A stretch of 9,596 nt of DNA from JBBSVE01 sp038233815 (GCA_038233815.1 JBBSVE010000112.1:1-9596); one strand, 5' to 3'. Positions 1-6,693 are shown, counted from the stretch's first letter. The notes: generated by a model from the sequence alone, not told the origin. Numbers and translations: made by a program.

Positions 1-110
1 CGTCCGGGATTGGCCACCACGCGCAGCCGTGGCTTGCCAGCCTCGTTGCGGACGGACTCGACGATCTGCAGATAGCGGCGACCGCCATTCTCGGTGATGC
101 GCGTGACCAT
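1..110 (-). CDS. IS1634-type transposase, N-terminal fragment (cut by window edge)
   Basis: Read on the minus strand from the ATG at 110-108, the frame stays open to the window edge and gives a peptide starting MVTRITENGGRRYLQIVES and ending near RLRVVANPGR. The layout (short basic strand, YLQIVES, then a lysine/arginine stretch and a V-A-x-x-G-R turn) is how the N-termini of IS1634/IS4-group transposases usually begin; members usually have Leu where this one has Pro before the last GR. The DDE catalytic core is out of view, so activity cannot be judged. Start choice is uncertain: another in-frame ATG lies at 167-165, and an AGGAG at 138-134 is too far from the ATG at 110 and too close to the GTG at 134-132. 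Family recognition is from memory of the motif style. Confidence 0.6.
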   Translation of the reverse strand, partial: MVTRITENGGRRYLQIVESVRNEAGKPRLRVVANPG

Positions 111-183
111 GGACTGCAGGATGGCCGCGCGCACTCCTATCCAAAAGGCGTCAAGGCAGTAATGCATGTAACTACACGAAAGC

Positions 184-197
184 CGCCGAAAACGGCG
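184..197. repeat. Small GC hairpin (5-bp stem, AAAA loop)
   Basis: CGCCG at 184-188 is mirrored by CGGCG at 193-197 across an AAAA loop. It lies in the non-coding DNA between the transposase start and the rarD remnant. It has no T-tract, so it is not a convincing terminator; it may belong to the end of the insertion sequence. Confidence 0.4.
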
Positions 198-211
198 TCC
201 ACCGATGGCTA

Positions 212-228
212 ACGCATTGAAAATGCGT
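212..228. repeat. Small hairpin (7-bp stem, 3-base loop)
   Basis: ACGCATT at 212-218 is mirrored by AATGCGT at 222-228 with loop GAA. It lies just outside the transposase gene, before the rarD remnant. It could be a subterminal site of the insertion sequence or a protein-binding palindrome; nothing in the window decides this. Confidence 0.45.
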
Positions 229-283
229 GACCGACCCCCTGCGAAACCGCTCGCATCCGACCCACGGCTGTCGAACTTCGGGG

Positions 284-631
284 GGGGCGTGGTTCGGGAC
301 GGACCCCGGCGTCTCCGCGCTGCTGGCGCTCTCGGGCGTTCTGACCGGGGGGCCGCTGATCCTCTTCTCCTATGCCGCGCGGCGGATAGGGATGGCGCAG
401 CTGGGCCTCATCCAGTATCTCAACGCAACGCTGCAAGTCCTTTGCGCCGCTATCGTTTTCTGAGAGCCGTTCACATATTGTCACCTCGCCGGATTCTCGC
501 TGATCTGGGCCGGTCTCGCGATCTTTTCCGCGGACAGTTTCGCGGCGGAACGGGGGAGGAAGCGCCGTCAGGCGAAAGCCGCGTCCAGCCGCGCGCCGAG
601 CGTGTCCACATCCGCCACCGCCTCGAAATAG
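284..631 (+). pseudogene. rarD: rarD/EamA-type permease, 3' remnant with an in-frame stop
   Basis: RarD proteins are ten-helix inner-membrane permeases of the drug/metabolite (EamA) superfamily. From about 290 the plus strand encodes the last third of one: LALSGVLTGGPLILFSYAAR, then RIGMAQLGLIQYLNATLQ and an AIVF segment. This lines up with E. coli RarD, which has AATRLRLSTLGFFQYIGPTL and then FYGE. Here the codon where RarD has the Gly of that GE pair is TGA (461-463). The same frame continues as EPFTYCHLAGFSLIWAGLAI, the final helix, to a stop at 629-631. The front two thirds of the gene are missing and are replaced by insertion-sequence DNA. The tail overlaps the convergent LOG gene by about 64 bases; the true end before decay may have been earlier. 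A 5' truncation plus a nonsense codon makes function very unlikely. Confidence 0.78.
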
Positions 632-1116
632 TCGCGGATCGAGGCTTCCGTGAACCCTTCGGCGATGATGTGGTCAAGGAGCTGCAGGAGCGGTTGCCAG
701 TAGCCTTCGGTATTCAGCAAAAGGATGGGCTTTTCATGCAGGCCGAGCTGGCGCCATGTCAGGACCTCGAAGAACTCATCGAGCGACCCGATACCCCCAG
801 CGAGCACGACGATCGCGTCGGAATTGGTAAACATGACCTTCTTGCGCTCATGCATCGTCTCGGTAATGACGAGCGAGGCGCCGCCCGGAGCGTCCCGTTC
901 GCGTCCCAGCAGATGCGTGGGGATGACGCCCATCGCGCCGCTGCCTTTGGCCGCCTGCGCGACCTCGCCCATCAGCCCCACGTCACCCGCACCGTAGACC
1001 AGCCGCCAGCCGCGCCCTGCCAACAGCGCGCCCATGGCGCGGGCATCGGCCGCATAGGCGGGGCGAATGCCGGGACGGGAGCCGCAGAAGACGCAGACGG
1101 AGGGCGGCACGGACAT
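568..1116 (-). CDS. LOG-family (TIGR00730) nucleoside 5'-monophosphate phosphoribohydrolase
   Basis: LOG proteins release a free base from (cytokinin) nucleoside 5'-monophosphates; in bacteria the natural substrate is often unclear, with AMP-like nucleotides likely. The 182-residue length is normal for a single Rossmann-fold LOG subunit. Visible elements are VCVFCGSRPG (7-16), the phosphate-binding LVYGAGDVGLMG (39-50), MHERK with its conserved Arg (88-92), and the signature loop AGGIGSLDE (106-114), whose Glu114 corresponds to the catalytic residue. The textbook signature is PGGxGTxxE; here the leading Pro is Ala and Thr is Ser, the latter common in alphaproteobacteria. The ATG at 1116 is preceded by a weak GGGAAA ribosome site. 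The gene is divergent from the LysM/Ig gene and runs into the rarD remnant. Family is certain; substrate is not shown. Confidence 0.93.
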   Translation of the reverse strand: MSVPPSVCVFCGSRPGIRPAYAADARAMGALLAGRGWRLVYGAGDVGLMGEVAQAAKGSGAMGVIPTHLLGRERDAPGGASLVITETMHERKKVMFTNSDAIVVLAGGIGSLDEFFEVLTWRQLGLHEKPILLLNTEGYWQPLLQLLDHIIAEGFTEASIRDYFEAVADVDTLGARLDAAFA

Positions 1117-1120
1117 ACGA

Positions 1121-1171
1121 CTTTCCCGCTTGGTGCATGGATTTTCGTGCTATCGGGGAAAGGCGGGAAAG
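1121..1171. promoter_or_regulatory. Inverted repeat in the LOG / LysM divergent promoter region
   Basis: CTTTCCCGC at 1121-1129 is exactly mirrored by GCGGGAAAG at 1163-1171, with 33 bases between. The gap between the two divergent genes is 105 bases, so both arms must lie within the shared promoter region. An operator for a dimeric regulator, or a structure in the leader of either transcript, are both possible. One arm also supplies the purine run used as the ribosome site of the LOG gene, which may explain part of the match. I see no convincing -35/-10 pair for either gene. Confidence 0.35.
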
Positions 1172-1221
1172 AAAAGCGGAGGGTGACGCGCGCCTCCGGC
1201 GACCGCACGGGGAGGATCGGC

Positions 1222-2655
1222 ATGGCGCAGGAGAGGCCGGGGCGGTGGCGGGGGGCGATCCTCGGTATCGGTGCGGCCGGTCCTATGGTAGCGACGATCC
1301 TCGCGCTGTGGCGCATGCCGCCGGAGGCGATGCAGACCGGAAGGTCGCTCGACGGCGAGCCGCAGGTCGAGGGCTCGCTGCGGCGCGGGACCGTTCCCGA
1401 TGCGGTGCCGGCGCCAGCAACGCCCATGCCGCTTGCCACCGGCGGTCCGTCTTTCGATCAGGTCCGGGTTGCGCGGGACGGGTCGGCGGTGATCTCGGGC
1501 CGGGCGGCGCCGGGTGCGGAGGTGACGCTGCGGGTGGAGGGGGTGCCCGTCGCCGTGACGTCGGTCGATGCCAACGGCAGCTTCGCTGCGATGGTCACGT
1601 TTGCGCCCGCCGCGACACCCCGGCTCCTGACCCTGGCAGCTCGGACTTCGGGCGGGGTGGAGGTGGTATCGGACGCGCATGTGATCGTGGATCCGCCCGC
1701 GCCGGTGGTCGCGCTGTCGGGCGTGCGCCCGGAGCCGAAGCAGGCGGACACGGCGGCCGGGCCATTTCCGGCAGGACCGCCGGTGGCTTCATGTGACCGG
1801 GACGGTGGACCCGGATGTGCAAGCCTCGGCGGAGGACCGGCAGCCGCCCTGCCGACGATCCCGAACCGCGACCCGGGGATCGAGGCGGACGTTTCGCAAC
1901 CCGGTGCCATCCTCGTCACGCCCCGGACGGTCCGTGTCCTGCAACCGGCGGGCGGCAGTGCTGCGGTGTCGATCGACGCGGTCTCCTACGGGCCCGCGGG
2001 GGACGTGAGGCTCGCGGGGCGGGCGGCGTCCGGGTCGACGGTGCGGATCTATCTGGATGCGGCGATGCTGGCGGACTTCGCGGCGGGACCGGACGGGGGC
2101 TGGGGCGGCGTGTTGCCAGATGTGGCGCCGGGTCTCCATACGCTGCGGGCCGACCAGATCGGGGCCGACGGCACCGTCACCGGGCGGTTCGAGACGCCGT
2201 TCCAGCGCGAGACGGCGGATATCCTCGCCACCGCGCGGATGGCGGACGGCGTGGAGCCACCGTCCCGAACCCCGGGTGCGACGGGCGAGGACGACCGCAG
2301 GGAGGTCCCTCAAACGGCTCCCCCTGTGATGACCGGTCCCGCCGGGACATTGTCCGGCGACCCGGCATGGCGCGCCCGGGGCGATCCCGTCACCGCCCCC
2401 GGCAGCCGGGAGGCCATGTCCCTCGCGGCACCTCCCGGGAGGCCCCCGCCGGGTGCGCAGGATAAAGGGCCGGGCGCAGGCCTGCCTGTGACGGTGACGG
2501 TGCAGCCGGGGTTCACGCTCTGGGCCATCGCGCGGGACAGGTTCGGGGACGGGCTGCTCTATGTGCAGGTCTTCCGGGCCAACCGCGACCGGATCCGCGA
2601 CCCGGACCTGATCTATCCCGGACAGGTCTTCCGGCTTCCCGAGCGGGCGCGCTGA
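1222..2655 (+). CDS. Membrane-anchored protein with two Ig-like domains and a C-terminal LysM domain
   Basis: This 477-residue protein probably sits in the inner membrane and reaches to peptidoglycan. Residues about 11-30 (GAILGIGAAGPMVATILALW) form one hydrophobic segment after a basic N-terminus, with no lipobox. Two similar beta-rich domains follow at about 77-158 and 249-331, each containing a pattern like ISGRAAPGAEVTLRV or LAGRAASGSTVRIYL, typical of bacterial Ig-like repeats. A Pro/Gly/Ala-rich linker leads to a LysM domain at about 423-474 (GFTLWAIARDRFGDGL to IYPGQVFRLP), which binds N-acetylglucosamine-containing glycans. The ATG at 1222 is chosen because GGAGGA lies 5 bases upstream and the membrane segment follows directly. 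The frame is open far upstream to 205, but that part is antisense to LOG and not real. No enzyme domain is visible; the exact role is unknown. Confidence 0.88.
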   Translation: MAQERPGRWRGAILGIGAAGPMVATILALWRMPPEAMQTGRSLDGEPQVEGSLRRGTVPDAVPAPATPMPLATGGPSFDQVRVARDGSAVISGRAAPGAEVTLRVEGVPVAVTSVDANGSFAAMVTFAPAATPRLLTLAARTSGGVEVVSDAHVIVDPPAPVVALSGVRPEPKQADTAAGPFPAGPPVASCDRDGGPGCASLGGGPAAALPTIPNRDPGIEADVSQPGAILVTPRTVRVLQPAGGSAAVSIDAVSYGPAGDVRLAGRAASGSTVRIYLDAAMLADFAAGPDGGWGGVLPDVAPGLHTLRADQIGADGTVTGRFETPFQRETADILATARMADGVEPPSRTPGATGEDDRREVPQTAPPVMTGPAGTLSGDPAWRARGDPVTAPGSREAMSLAAPPGRPPPGAQDKGPGAGLPVTVTVQPGFTLWAIARDRFGDGLLYVQVFRANRDRIRDPDLIYPGQVFRLPERAR

Positions 2656-2717
2656 CCTGCTCTGGCCTTTCCCGGCGGACAATACTAGGTGTGGCTGCGA
2701 ACCTCCGGGAATGATCC

Positions 2718-4556
2718 ATGCCGACTGATACGCCCCGCGCGCCTGCGGTGACGCCGAACCGTCCCGCCATCTCCACCCTGCAGCGGATGCTGCCCTACCT
2801 CTGGCCGAAGGACGAGCCGTGGGTCCGCCGCCGCGTCGTTCTGGCGATGCTGGCGCTTCTCGCCTCCCAGATCGTGACGGTCATCACGCCTTATTTTTAC
2901 AAGGTCGCGGTCGATGCGTTGGCAGGCAGCTCGAAGGACCCGGTGTGGATCATGTCGCTGGGGGCGATCGGGCTCACCGTGGCCTATGGCCTTTCGCGCC
3001 TCGCAGGAACCGCGTTCGGCGAACTGCGCGATGCGGTCTTCGTCCGGGTCGGGCAGCGCGCGCTCAGAAAGCTCGCGTTGGAGACGTTCACCCACATTCA
3101 CCGTCTGTCGATGCGCTATCACATCACGCGCAAGACCGGGGGCTTAAGCCGGATCATCGAGCGGGGGGTGAAGGGCGTCGATTTCCTGCTGCGCTTCATG
3201 CTCTTTTCCATCGGGCCGATGGCGGTGCAACTGACGCTGGTGGCGATCATCTTTGCGGTGGCGTTCGGCTGGCTCTACATGGCGGTCGTGGTGGTCACGA
3301 TCTCGCTCTACGTCTGGTTCACGCTGGCGATCACCGAATGGCGCGTGAAGATCCGCCGCCAGATGAACGATCAGGACACGGACGCGAACCAGAAGGCGGT
3401 CGACAGTCTTCTGAACTTCGAGACGGTCAAGTATTTCGGCGCCGAGGCGCGCGAGGCCTCGCGCTACGACGGTGCGATGGCGCTCTACGAGGTGGCGGCG
3501 GTCAAAACCGGGCAGAGCCTGTCGTTTCTCAATTTCGGGCAGGCGCTCATCATCTCCTCCGGGCTGGTGTCGGTCATGGTGATGGCGGCCATGGGGGCGC
3601 AGGCCAAGGTTCTGACGGTGGGCGATTTCGTCATGGTCAATGCCTACATGATCCAGATCACCATGCCGCTGAACTTCCTCGGCACCGTCTACCGCGAGAT
3701 CCGTCAGGCGCTGGTCGACATGGCGGAGATGTTCAACCTGCTGGAACAACCCGCCGACGTTCTCGACGCCGAGGGTGCCGGGCCACTGGTCGTCAAGGGG
3801 GGCGAGGTCGTGTTCGACCATGTCGATTTCAGTTATGATCCCGAGCGGGCGATCCTGAAGGATGTCTCGCTCCGCGTGGGTCCGGGGGAGCGCGTGGCGC
3901 TGGTGGGTCCGTCGGGGTCGGGCAAATCGACCATCGGGCGGCTTTTGTTCCGGTTTTACGACGTGACCGGGGGTGCGGTGCGGATCGACGGGCAGGATGT
4001 GCGCGACATGACGCAGGTGAGCCTTCACGACCATATCGGCGTGGTGCCGCAGGATACGGTGCTGTTCAACGACACGGTGTTCTACAACATCGCCTACGGG
4101 CGTCACGGAGCGACGCGGACCGAGGTCGAGGCGGCGGCAAAGGCGGCGCGGATCCACGACTTCATCCTTTCCTTGCCGGACGGCTACGAGACCACGGTGG
4201 GGGAGCGGGGGCTCAAGCTCTCGGGCGGCGAAAAGCAGCGGGTCGGTATCGCGCGGACGCTGCTGAAGAATCCTCCGATCCTGCTGCTGGACGAGGCGAC
4301 ATCCGCGCTCGACACCCAGACCGAGCGCGACATTCAGGACAGCCTGACCGAGATGGGCCAGGGTCGCACTGTCATCACCATCGCGCACCGCCTGTCCACC
4401 ATCGCGGACGCGGACCGGATCGTGGTGCTGGAGGCGGGCCGGATCGTGGAGCAGGGCACCCACGCGCAGCTTCTGGCGAACGACAGGCGCTATGCCTCCA
4501 TGTGGGCGCGCCAGTCGTCGGAGGAGGAAGCGGCGAAGGCCGCTAAGGCCGCCTGA
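2718..4556 (+). CDS. Atm1/ABCB7-type ABC half-transporter (fused permease and ATPase)
   Basis: This 612-residue exporter works as a homodimer in the inner membrane. Atm1-type proteins export glutathione disulfide, glutathione-bound metals or sulfur compounds; in mitochondria they support cytosolic iron-sulfur assembly. The N-terminal half (about 40-325) carries the six-helix domain, with Atm1-like markers TEWRVKIRRQMNDQD (206-220), FETVKYF (234-240), LNFGQ (271-275) and YREIRQALVDM (325-335), in the region that lines the glutathione site in known Atm1 structures. The ATPase half has Walker A GPSGSGKST (397-405), Q-loop Gln445, signature LSGGEKQR (501-508), Walker B ILLLDE (521-526) and H-loop His557, all intact. 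GGGAA lies about 6 bases before the ATG. It starts 62 bases after the LysM gene, in a gap with a weak -10-like AATACT (2681-2686). Substrate is inferred from family only. Confidence 0.92.
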   Translation: MPTDTPRAPAVTPNRPAISTLQRMLPYLWPKDEPWVRRRVVLAMLALLASQIVTVITPYFYKVAVDALAGSSKDPVWIMSLGAIGLTVAYGLSRLAGTAFGELRDAVFVRVGQRALRKLALETFTHIHRLSMRYHITRKTGGLSRIIERGVKGVDFLLRFMLFSIGPMAVQLTLVAIIFAVAFGWLYMAVVVVTISLYVWFTLAITEWRVKIRRQMNDQDTDANQKAVDSLLNFETVKYFGAEAREASRYDGAMALYEVAAVKTGQSLSFLNFGQALIISSGLVSVMVMAAMGAQAKVLTVGDFVMVNAYMIQITMPLNFLGTVYREIRQALVDMAEMFNLLEQPADVLDAEGAGPLVVKGGEVVFDHVDFSYDPERAILKDVSLRVGPGERVALVGPSGSGKSTIGRLLFRFYDVTGGAVRIDGQDVRDMTQVSLHDHIGVVPQDTVLFNDTVFYNIAYGRHGATRTEVEAAAKAARIHDFILSLPDGYETTVGERGLKLSGGEKQRVGIARTLLKNPPILLLDEATSALDTQTERDIQDSLTEMGQGRTVITIAHRLSTIADADRIVVLEAGRIVEQGTHAQLLANDRRYASMWARQSSEEEAAKAAKAA

Positions 4557-4564
4557 GGCAGGGC

Positions 4565-4599
4565 TTGGCAACGGCCTGCCCCGCCGTATAAGACGGAGC
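4565..4599 (+). promoter_or_regulatory. Sigma-70-type promoter for the yfgM-like/bamB/der genes
   Basis: TTGGCA (4565-4570, five of six matches to the -35 consensus) and TATAAG (4587-4592, five of six to the -10) are 16 bases apart, putting the start of transcription near 4599, about 24 bases before the chosen GTG. It lies directly after the stop of the ABC exporter. The -35 box sits in the loop of a palindrome, GGCAGG (4557-4562) with CCTGCC (4575-4580). There is no T-tract, so the palindrome is a poor terminator. Confidence 0.6.
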
Positions 4600-4622
4600 G
4601 GCAACGGAAGGTGAGGGCGGGC

Positions 4623-5276
4623 GTGAGCAATCCGGACAGTTTCATCGACGAGGTGACGGAGGAAGTCCGCCGCGATCGTCTGTTCGTCCTGATGCGCCGC
4701 TACGGCTGGATCGCGATCCTGATCGTCGTGCTGATCGTGGGCGGTGCCGCCTGGATCGAATGGCAAAAGAGCCGCCATCAGACCGACGCGCGGGCCTTCG
4801 GCGATGAGTTGCTGACAGCCCTCGACCAGAACGCCCCCGAGGCGCGCGTGAAGGCGCTGGAAGCCGTGGCCCCCGGCGACACCGGCGATCAGGCCGCGAT
4901 CAAGGATCTGATGATCGCGAGCGATGCCGACGGCGACAAGGCCGCGGCGCTTGCCGCACTGGACAAGATCGCCGCCGATCCGACGGTGAGCGAGGATTAC
5001 CGCGATCTGGCCATCCTGCGTCGCGTAAATCTCGCGGGCGCGGAACTGTCCATCGCGGATCGCCGCGCGGCGTTGGATCCCCTGACGACGGCGGGGCGCC
5101 CGTTCCGGCCGCTGGCGCTGGAACAGATGGCCTATCTCTCGGTCGAGGCGGGCGATACCGCTGATGCGATCACCCGCCTGCGCGCGCTCACCATCGAACA
5201 GGACGCGCCGCAGGGCTTGCGCCAGCGCGCAGGGCAGATGATTGTCGCGCTGGGCGGCACGGTCGTGGAAGGCTGA
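4623..5276 (+). CDS. YfgM-like single-pass membrane protein with TPR-like periplasmic domain
   Basis: The E. coli counterpart YfgM is an ancillary subunit near the SecYEG translocon and works with periplasmic chaperones such as PpiD. This 217-residue protein has the same plan: a short cytoplasmic N-terminus (SNPDSFIDEVTEEVRRDRLF), one membrane helix at about 29-45 (WIAILIVVLIVGGAAWI), and an alpha-helical, Ala/Asp-rich periplasmic part with TPR-like helix pairs. Two GTG starts are possible. The one at 4623 is preferred because AGGG lies about 5 bases upstream and the protein then begins MSNPDSFIDEV, the usual family start; the one at 4611 has GGAAG directly against it. The gene stands before bamB and der as in E. 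coli, which is the main support for the YfgM assignment. Sequence similarity in this family is low. Confidence 0.85.
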   Translation: MSNPDSFIDEVTEEVRRDRLFVLMRRYGWIAILIVVLIVGGAAWIEWQKSRHQTDARAFGDELLTALDQNAPEARVKALEAVAPGDTGDQAAIKDLMIASDADGDKAAALAALDKIAADPTVSEDYRDLAILRRVNLAGAELSIADRRAALDPLTTAGRPFRPLALEQMAYLSVEAGDTADAITRLRALTIEQDAPQGLRQRAGQMIVALGGTVVEG

Positions 5277-5320
5277 TGTCCCGAGCGGACGCCAGGGCAG
5301 GGAAGGCGGACAGGACATGA
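5276..5320 (+). CDS. 14-codon mini-ORF bridging the yfgM-like gene and bamB (possible coupling leader)
   Basis: An ATG at 5276-5278 shares its A with the TGA that ends the yfgM-like gene. The frame encodes MSRADARAGKADRT and stops at TGA 5318-5320, which overlaps the bamB start as ATGA (5317-5320). GGAAGG at 5267-5272 lies 3 bases before the ATG, a rather short spacing. Ribosomes finishing the first gene could re-start here and be carried to the bamB start. This may be chance: the peptide resembles nothing I know, and the frame is only 45 bases long. Confidence 0.3.
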   Translation: MSRADARAGKADRT

Positions 5321-6678
5321 CGGCCAAGACATTGAGGCAGATCGCATTCCGGTCCGGGCTGGCGCTGTCCGTCCTGACGCTCGTCGCGTCTTGCGAGAAG
5401 GAAGTGATCCTCACCGGCGACCGGTTCGACGTGCGCGCCCCGCTGGAGGCGAGTATTCCGACCGCAGGCCGCCCCGCGCCTCGCGATACATCGGGTGTGG
5501 TGATCAACCGGTCTGCGCCTGTGTCCCTGCCGGCCGTCCAGTCGGGCGCGGCCTGGACGCAACGCGGCGGCACTGCGCGGCATGTGCCCCCTCAGGGTGC
5601 GCTTCGCGCGACCCCGGCGCTGGCCTTCGCCACGAACATCGGCAGCGGGAACAGCCGCAAGAACCGGATCACAGCTGACCCGGTTGTCGTGGGCGGACGC
5701 GTATTCGCGATGGATTCGACGGCGCATCTGGTTGCTGTCAGCACGGGGGGCGCGACTCTCTGGTCGGTGAGCCTGATCCCCCCGGGGGCGTCGGGCGACA
5801 TTTCCGGCGGCGGCATCGCGTCGGGCGACGGGCGGGTCTATGCGACCACCGGGCATGGCGAGGTGCTGGGCATCAACCCGGCCGACGGTGCCATTCTCTG
5901 GCGCCAAAGCCTCGATTCCCCGGCATCGGGGGCGCCCTCCACCGAAGGCGGTATGGTCTATGCGGTGGGCCGCGACGGTGCGGCCTGGGCGATCGACGGG
6001 CGCAATGGTCGGGTGATCTGGCAGTTCGCGGGGCTCCCGGCACTTAACGGCGCGCTCGGGACGGCGTCGCCGGGGGTGGCGGACGGCAAGGTTCTCTTCC
6101 CGTTCGCGAGTGGCGAGGTCATCGCGGCGCGTGCAAAGGACGGCGCGCCGGTCTGGTCGGCATCTGTGTCGGGCGAGCGTCTGGGTCGCGGGACGGGGCC
6201 TGTCAGCGACATCTCTGGCGACCCGGTGATCGTCGGCGGCGTGGCCTACGTCGGCAACGTGGGCGGACGGACGGCGGCGATCTCGATGGCCGACGGCCAC
6301 CGGATCTGGACCGCGGATCAGGGGACGCAGGGGCCGGTGCTGCCGGTCGGGGGGGCGCTGTTCCTCGTCTCCGATCAGGGTCGCCTGATGCGGTTGGAGG
6401 CCGCTACCGGCACGCCAGTCTGGTCGGTCGACATGCCGAACTACGTCAGCCCGAAGCCGAACCGGCGCTCCCGGATCTATGCGAACTTCGGTCCGGTTCT
6501 GGCCAGCGGGCGGCTGATTGTGGCCTCCGGCGACGGCACGTTGCGGATGTTCAATCCCTCCAATGGTGCGCTGGTGGGGAGCGTGCCGATCCCCGTAGGG
6601 GCGGCCTCGGCCCCGGCCTTGTCGGGGGGCGCGCTCTATGTCGTCTCGGGCAACGGGCAACTTCTCGCTTTCCGCTGA
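5317..6678 (+). CDS. bamB: Outer-membrane assembly lipoprotein BamB (eight-bladed PQQ-like beta-propeller)
   Basis: BamB is a lipoprotein of the BAM complex; it binds the POTRA domains of BamA and aids insertion of beta-barrel proteins into the outer membrane. The ATG at 5317 gives a signal peptide with helix LALSVLTLVAS followed by Cys26, a good lipobox (VAS|C). An upstream in-frame ATG (5242) would bury this signal, so it was not used. After about 90 residues of linker, eight repeats can be counted between 121 and the C-terminus. Typical blade strands are DPVVVGGRVFAMD, GRVYATTGHGEVLGI and GMVYAVGRDGAAWAID, several ending in the W-x-x-x/LW pattern of PQQ repeats. At 453 residues it is longer than the E. 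coli protein (392), mostly from the N-terminal linker. GGAAGG lies 10 bases upstream. Position between yfgM-like and der supports the assignment over other PQQ-propeller proteins. Confidence 0.9.
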   Translation: MTAKTLRQIAFRSGLALSVLTLVASCEKEVILTGDRFDVRAPLEASIPTAGRPAPRDTSGVVINRSAPVSLPAVQSGAAWTQRGGTARHVPPQGALRATPALAFATNIGSGNSRKNRITADPVVVGGRVFAMDSTAHLVAVSTGGATLWSVSLIPPGASGDISGGGIASGDGRVYATTGHGEVLGINPADGAILWRQSLDSPASGAPSTEGGMVYAVGRDGAAWAIDGRNGRVIWQFAGLPALNGALGTASPGVADGKVLFPFASGEVIAARAKDGAPVWSASVSGERLGRGTGPVSDISGDPVIVGGVAYVGNVGGRTAAISMADGHRIWTADQGTQGPVLPVGGALFLVSDQGRLMRLEAATGTPVWSVDMPNYVSPKPNRRSRIYANFGPVLASGRLIVASGDGTLRMFNPSNGALVGSVPIPVGAASAPALSGGALYVVSGNGQLLAFR

Positions 6679-6693
6679 ACGGTTCGGGGTGTA

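Larger units (their letters stand above)
1..283 (-). mobile_element. End of an IS1634-type insertion sequence (partial, outer boundary uncertain)
   Basis: This stretch appears to be one end of an insertion sequence whose body lies left of the window. It contains the start of a transposase gene reading leftwards, then about 170 bases of non-coding DNA that are visibly less GC-rich than the flanking genes and hold two small hairpins. At about 284 the plus strand enters sequence that reads as the middle of a RarD-like permease, so the element's edge must lie between about 110 and 284. The terminal inverted repeat cannot be identified because the other end is not visible, and no target duplication can be tested. 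The boundary given is the outer limit, not a measured end. Confidence 0.45.

Noticed and set aside
461..463. TGA read through as selenocysteine or by recoding in rarD
   Set aside because: RarD proteins are not selenoproteins, the position is Gly in the E. coli homologue, and the 5' part of the gene is missing, so plain decay explains it.
205..1221. Upstream extension of the LysM/Ig reading frame by about 340 codons
   Set aside because: Most of this part is the antisense of the LOG gene and the rest crosses the IS/rarD junction. The ribosome site and membrane helix at 1222 mark the real start.
1790..1860. Possible frameshift in the LysM/Ig gene around the Gly/Cys-rich stretch
   Set aside because: The second Ig-like domain and LysM are in the same frame as the first half, so there is no net shift; the stretch reads as a linker.
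4537..4552. Direct repeat AAGGCCGC twice at the end of the ABC exporter gene
   Set aside because: It encodes the Ala/Lys tail AKAAKAA and is explained by simple codon repetition.
3144..5573. 809-codon open frame on the minus strand
   Set aside because: It lies opposite the ABC exporter, yfgM-like gene and start of bamB, all of which have clear motifs. The His/Arg/Asp-rich product is typical of a GC-bias shadow frame.
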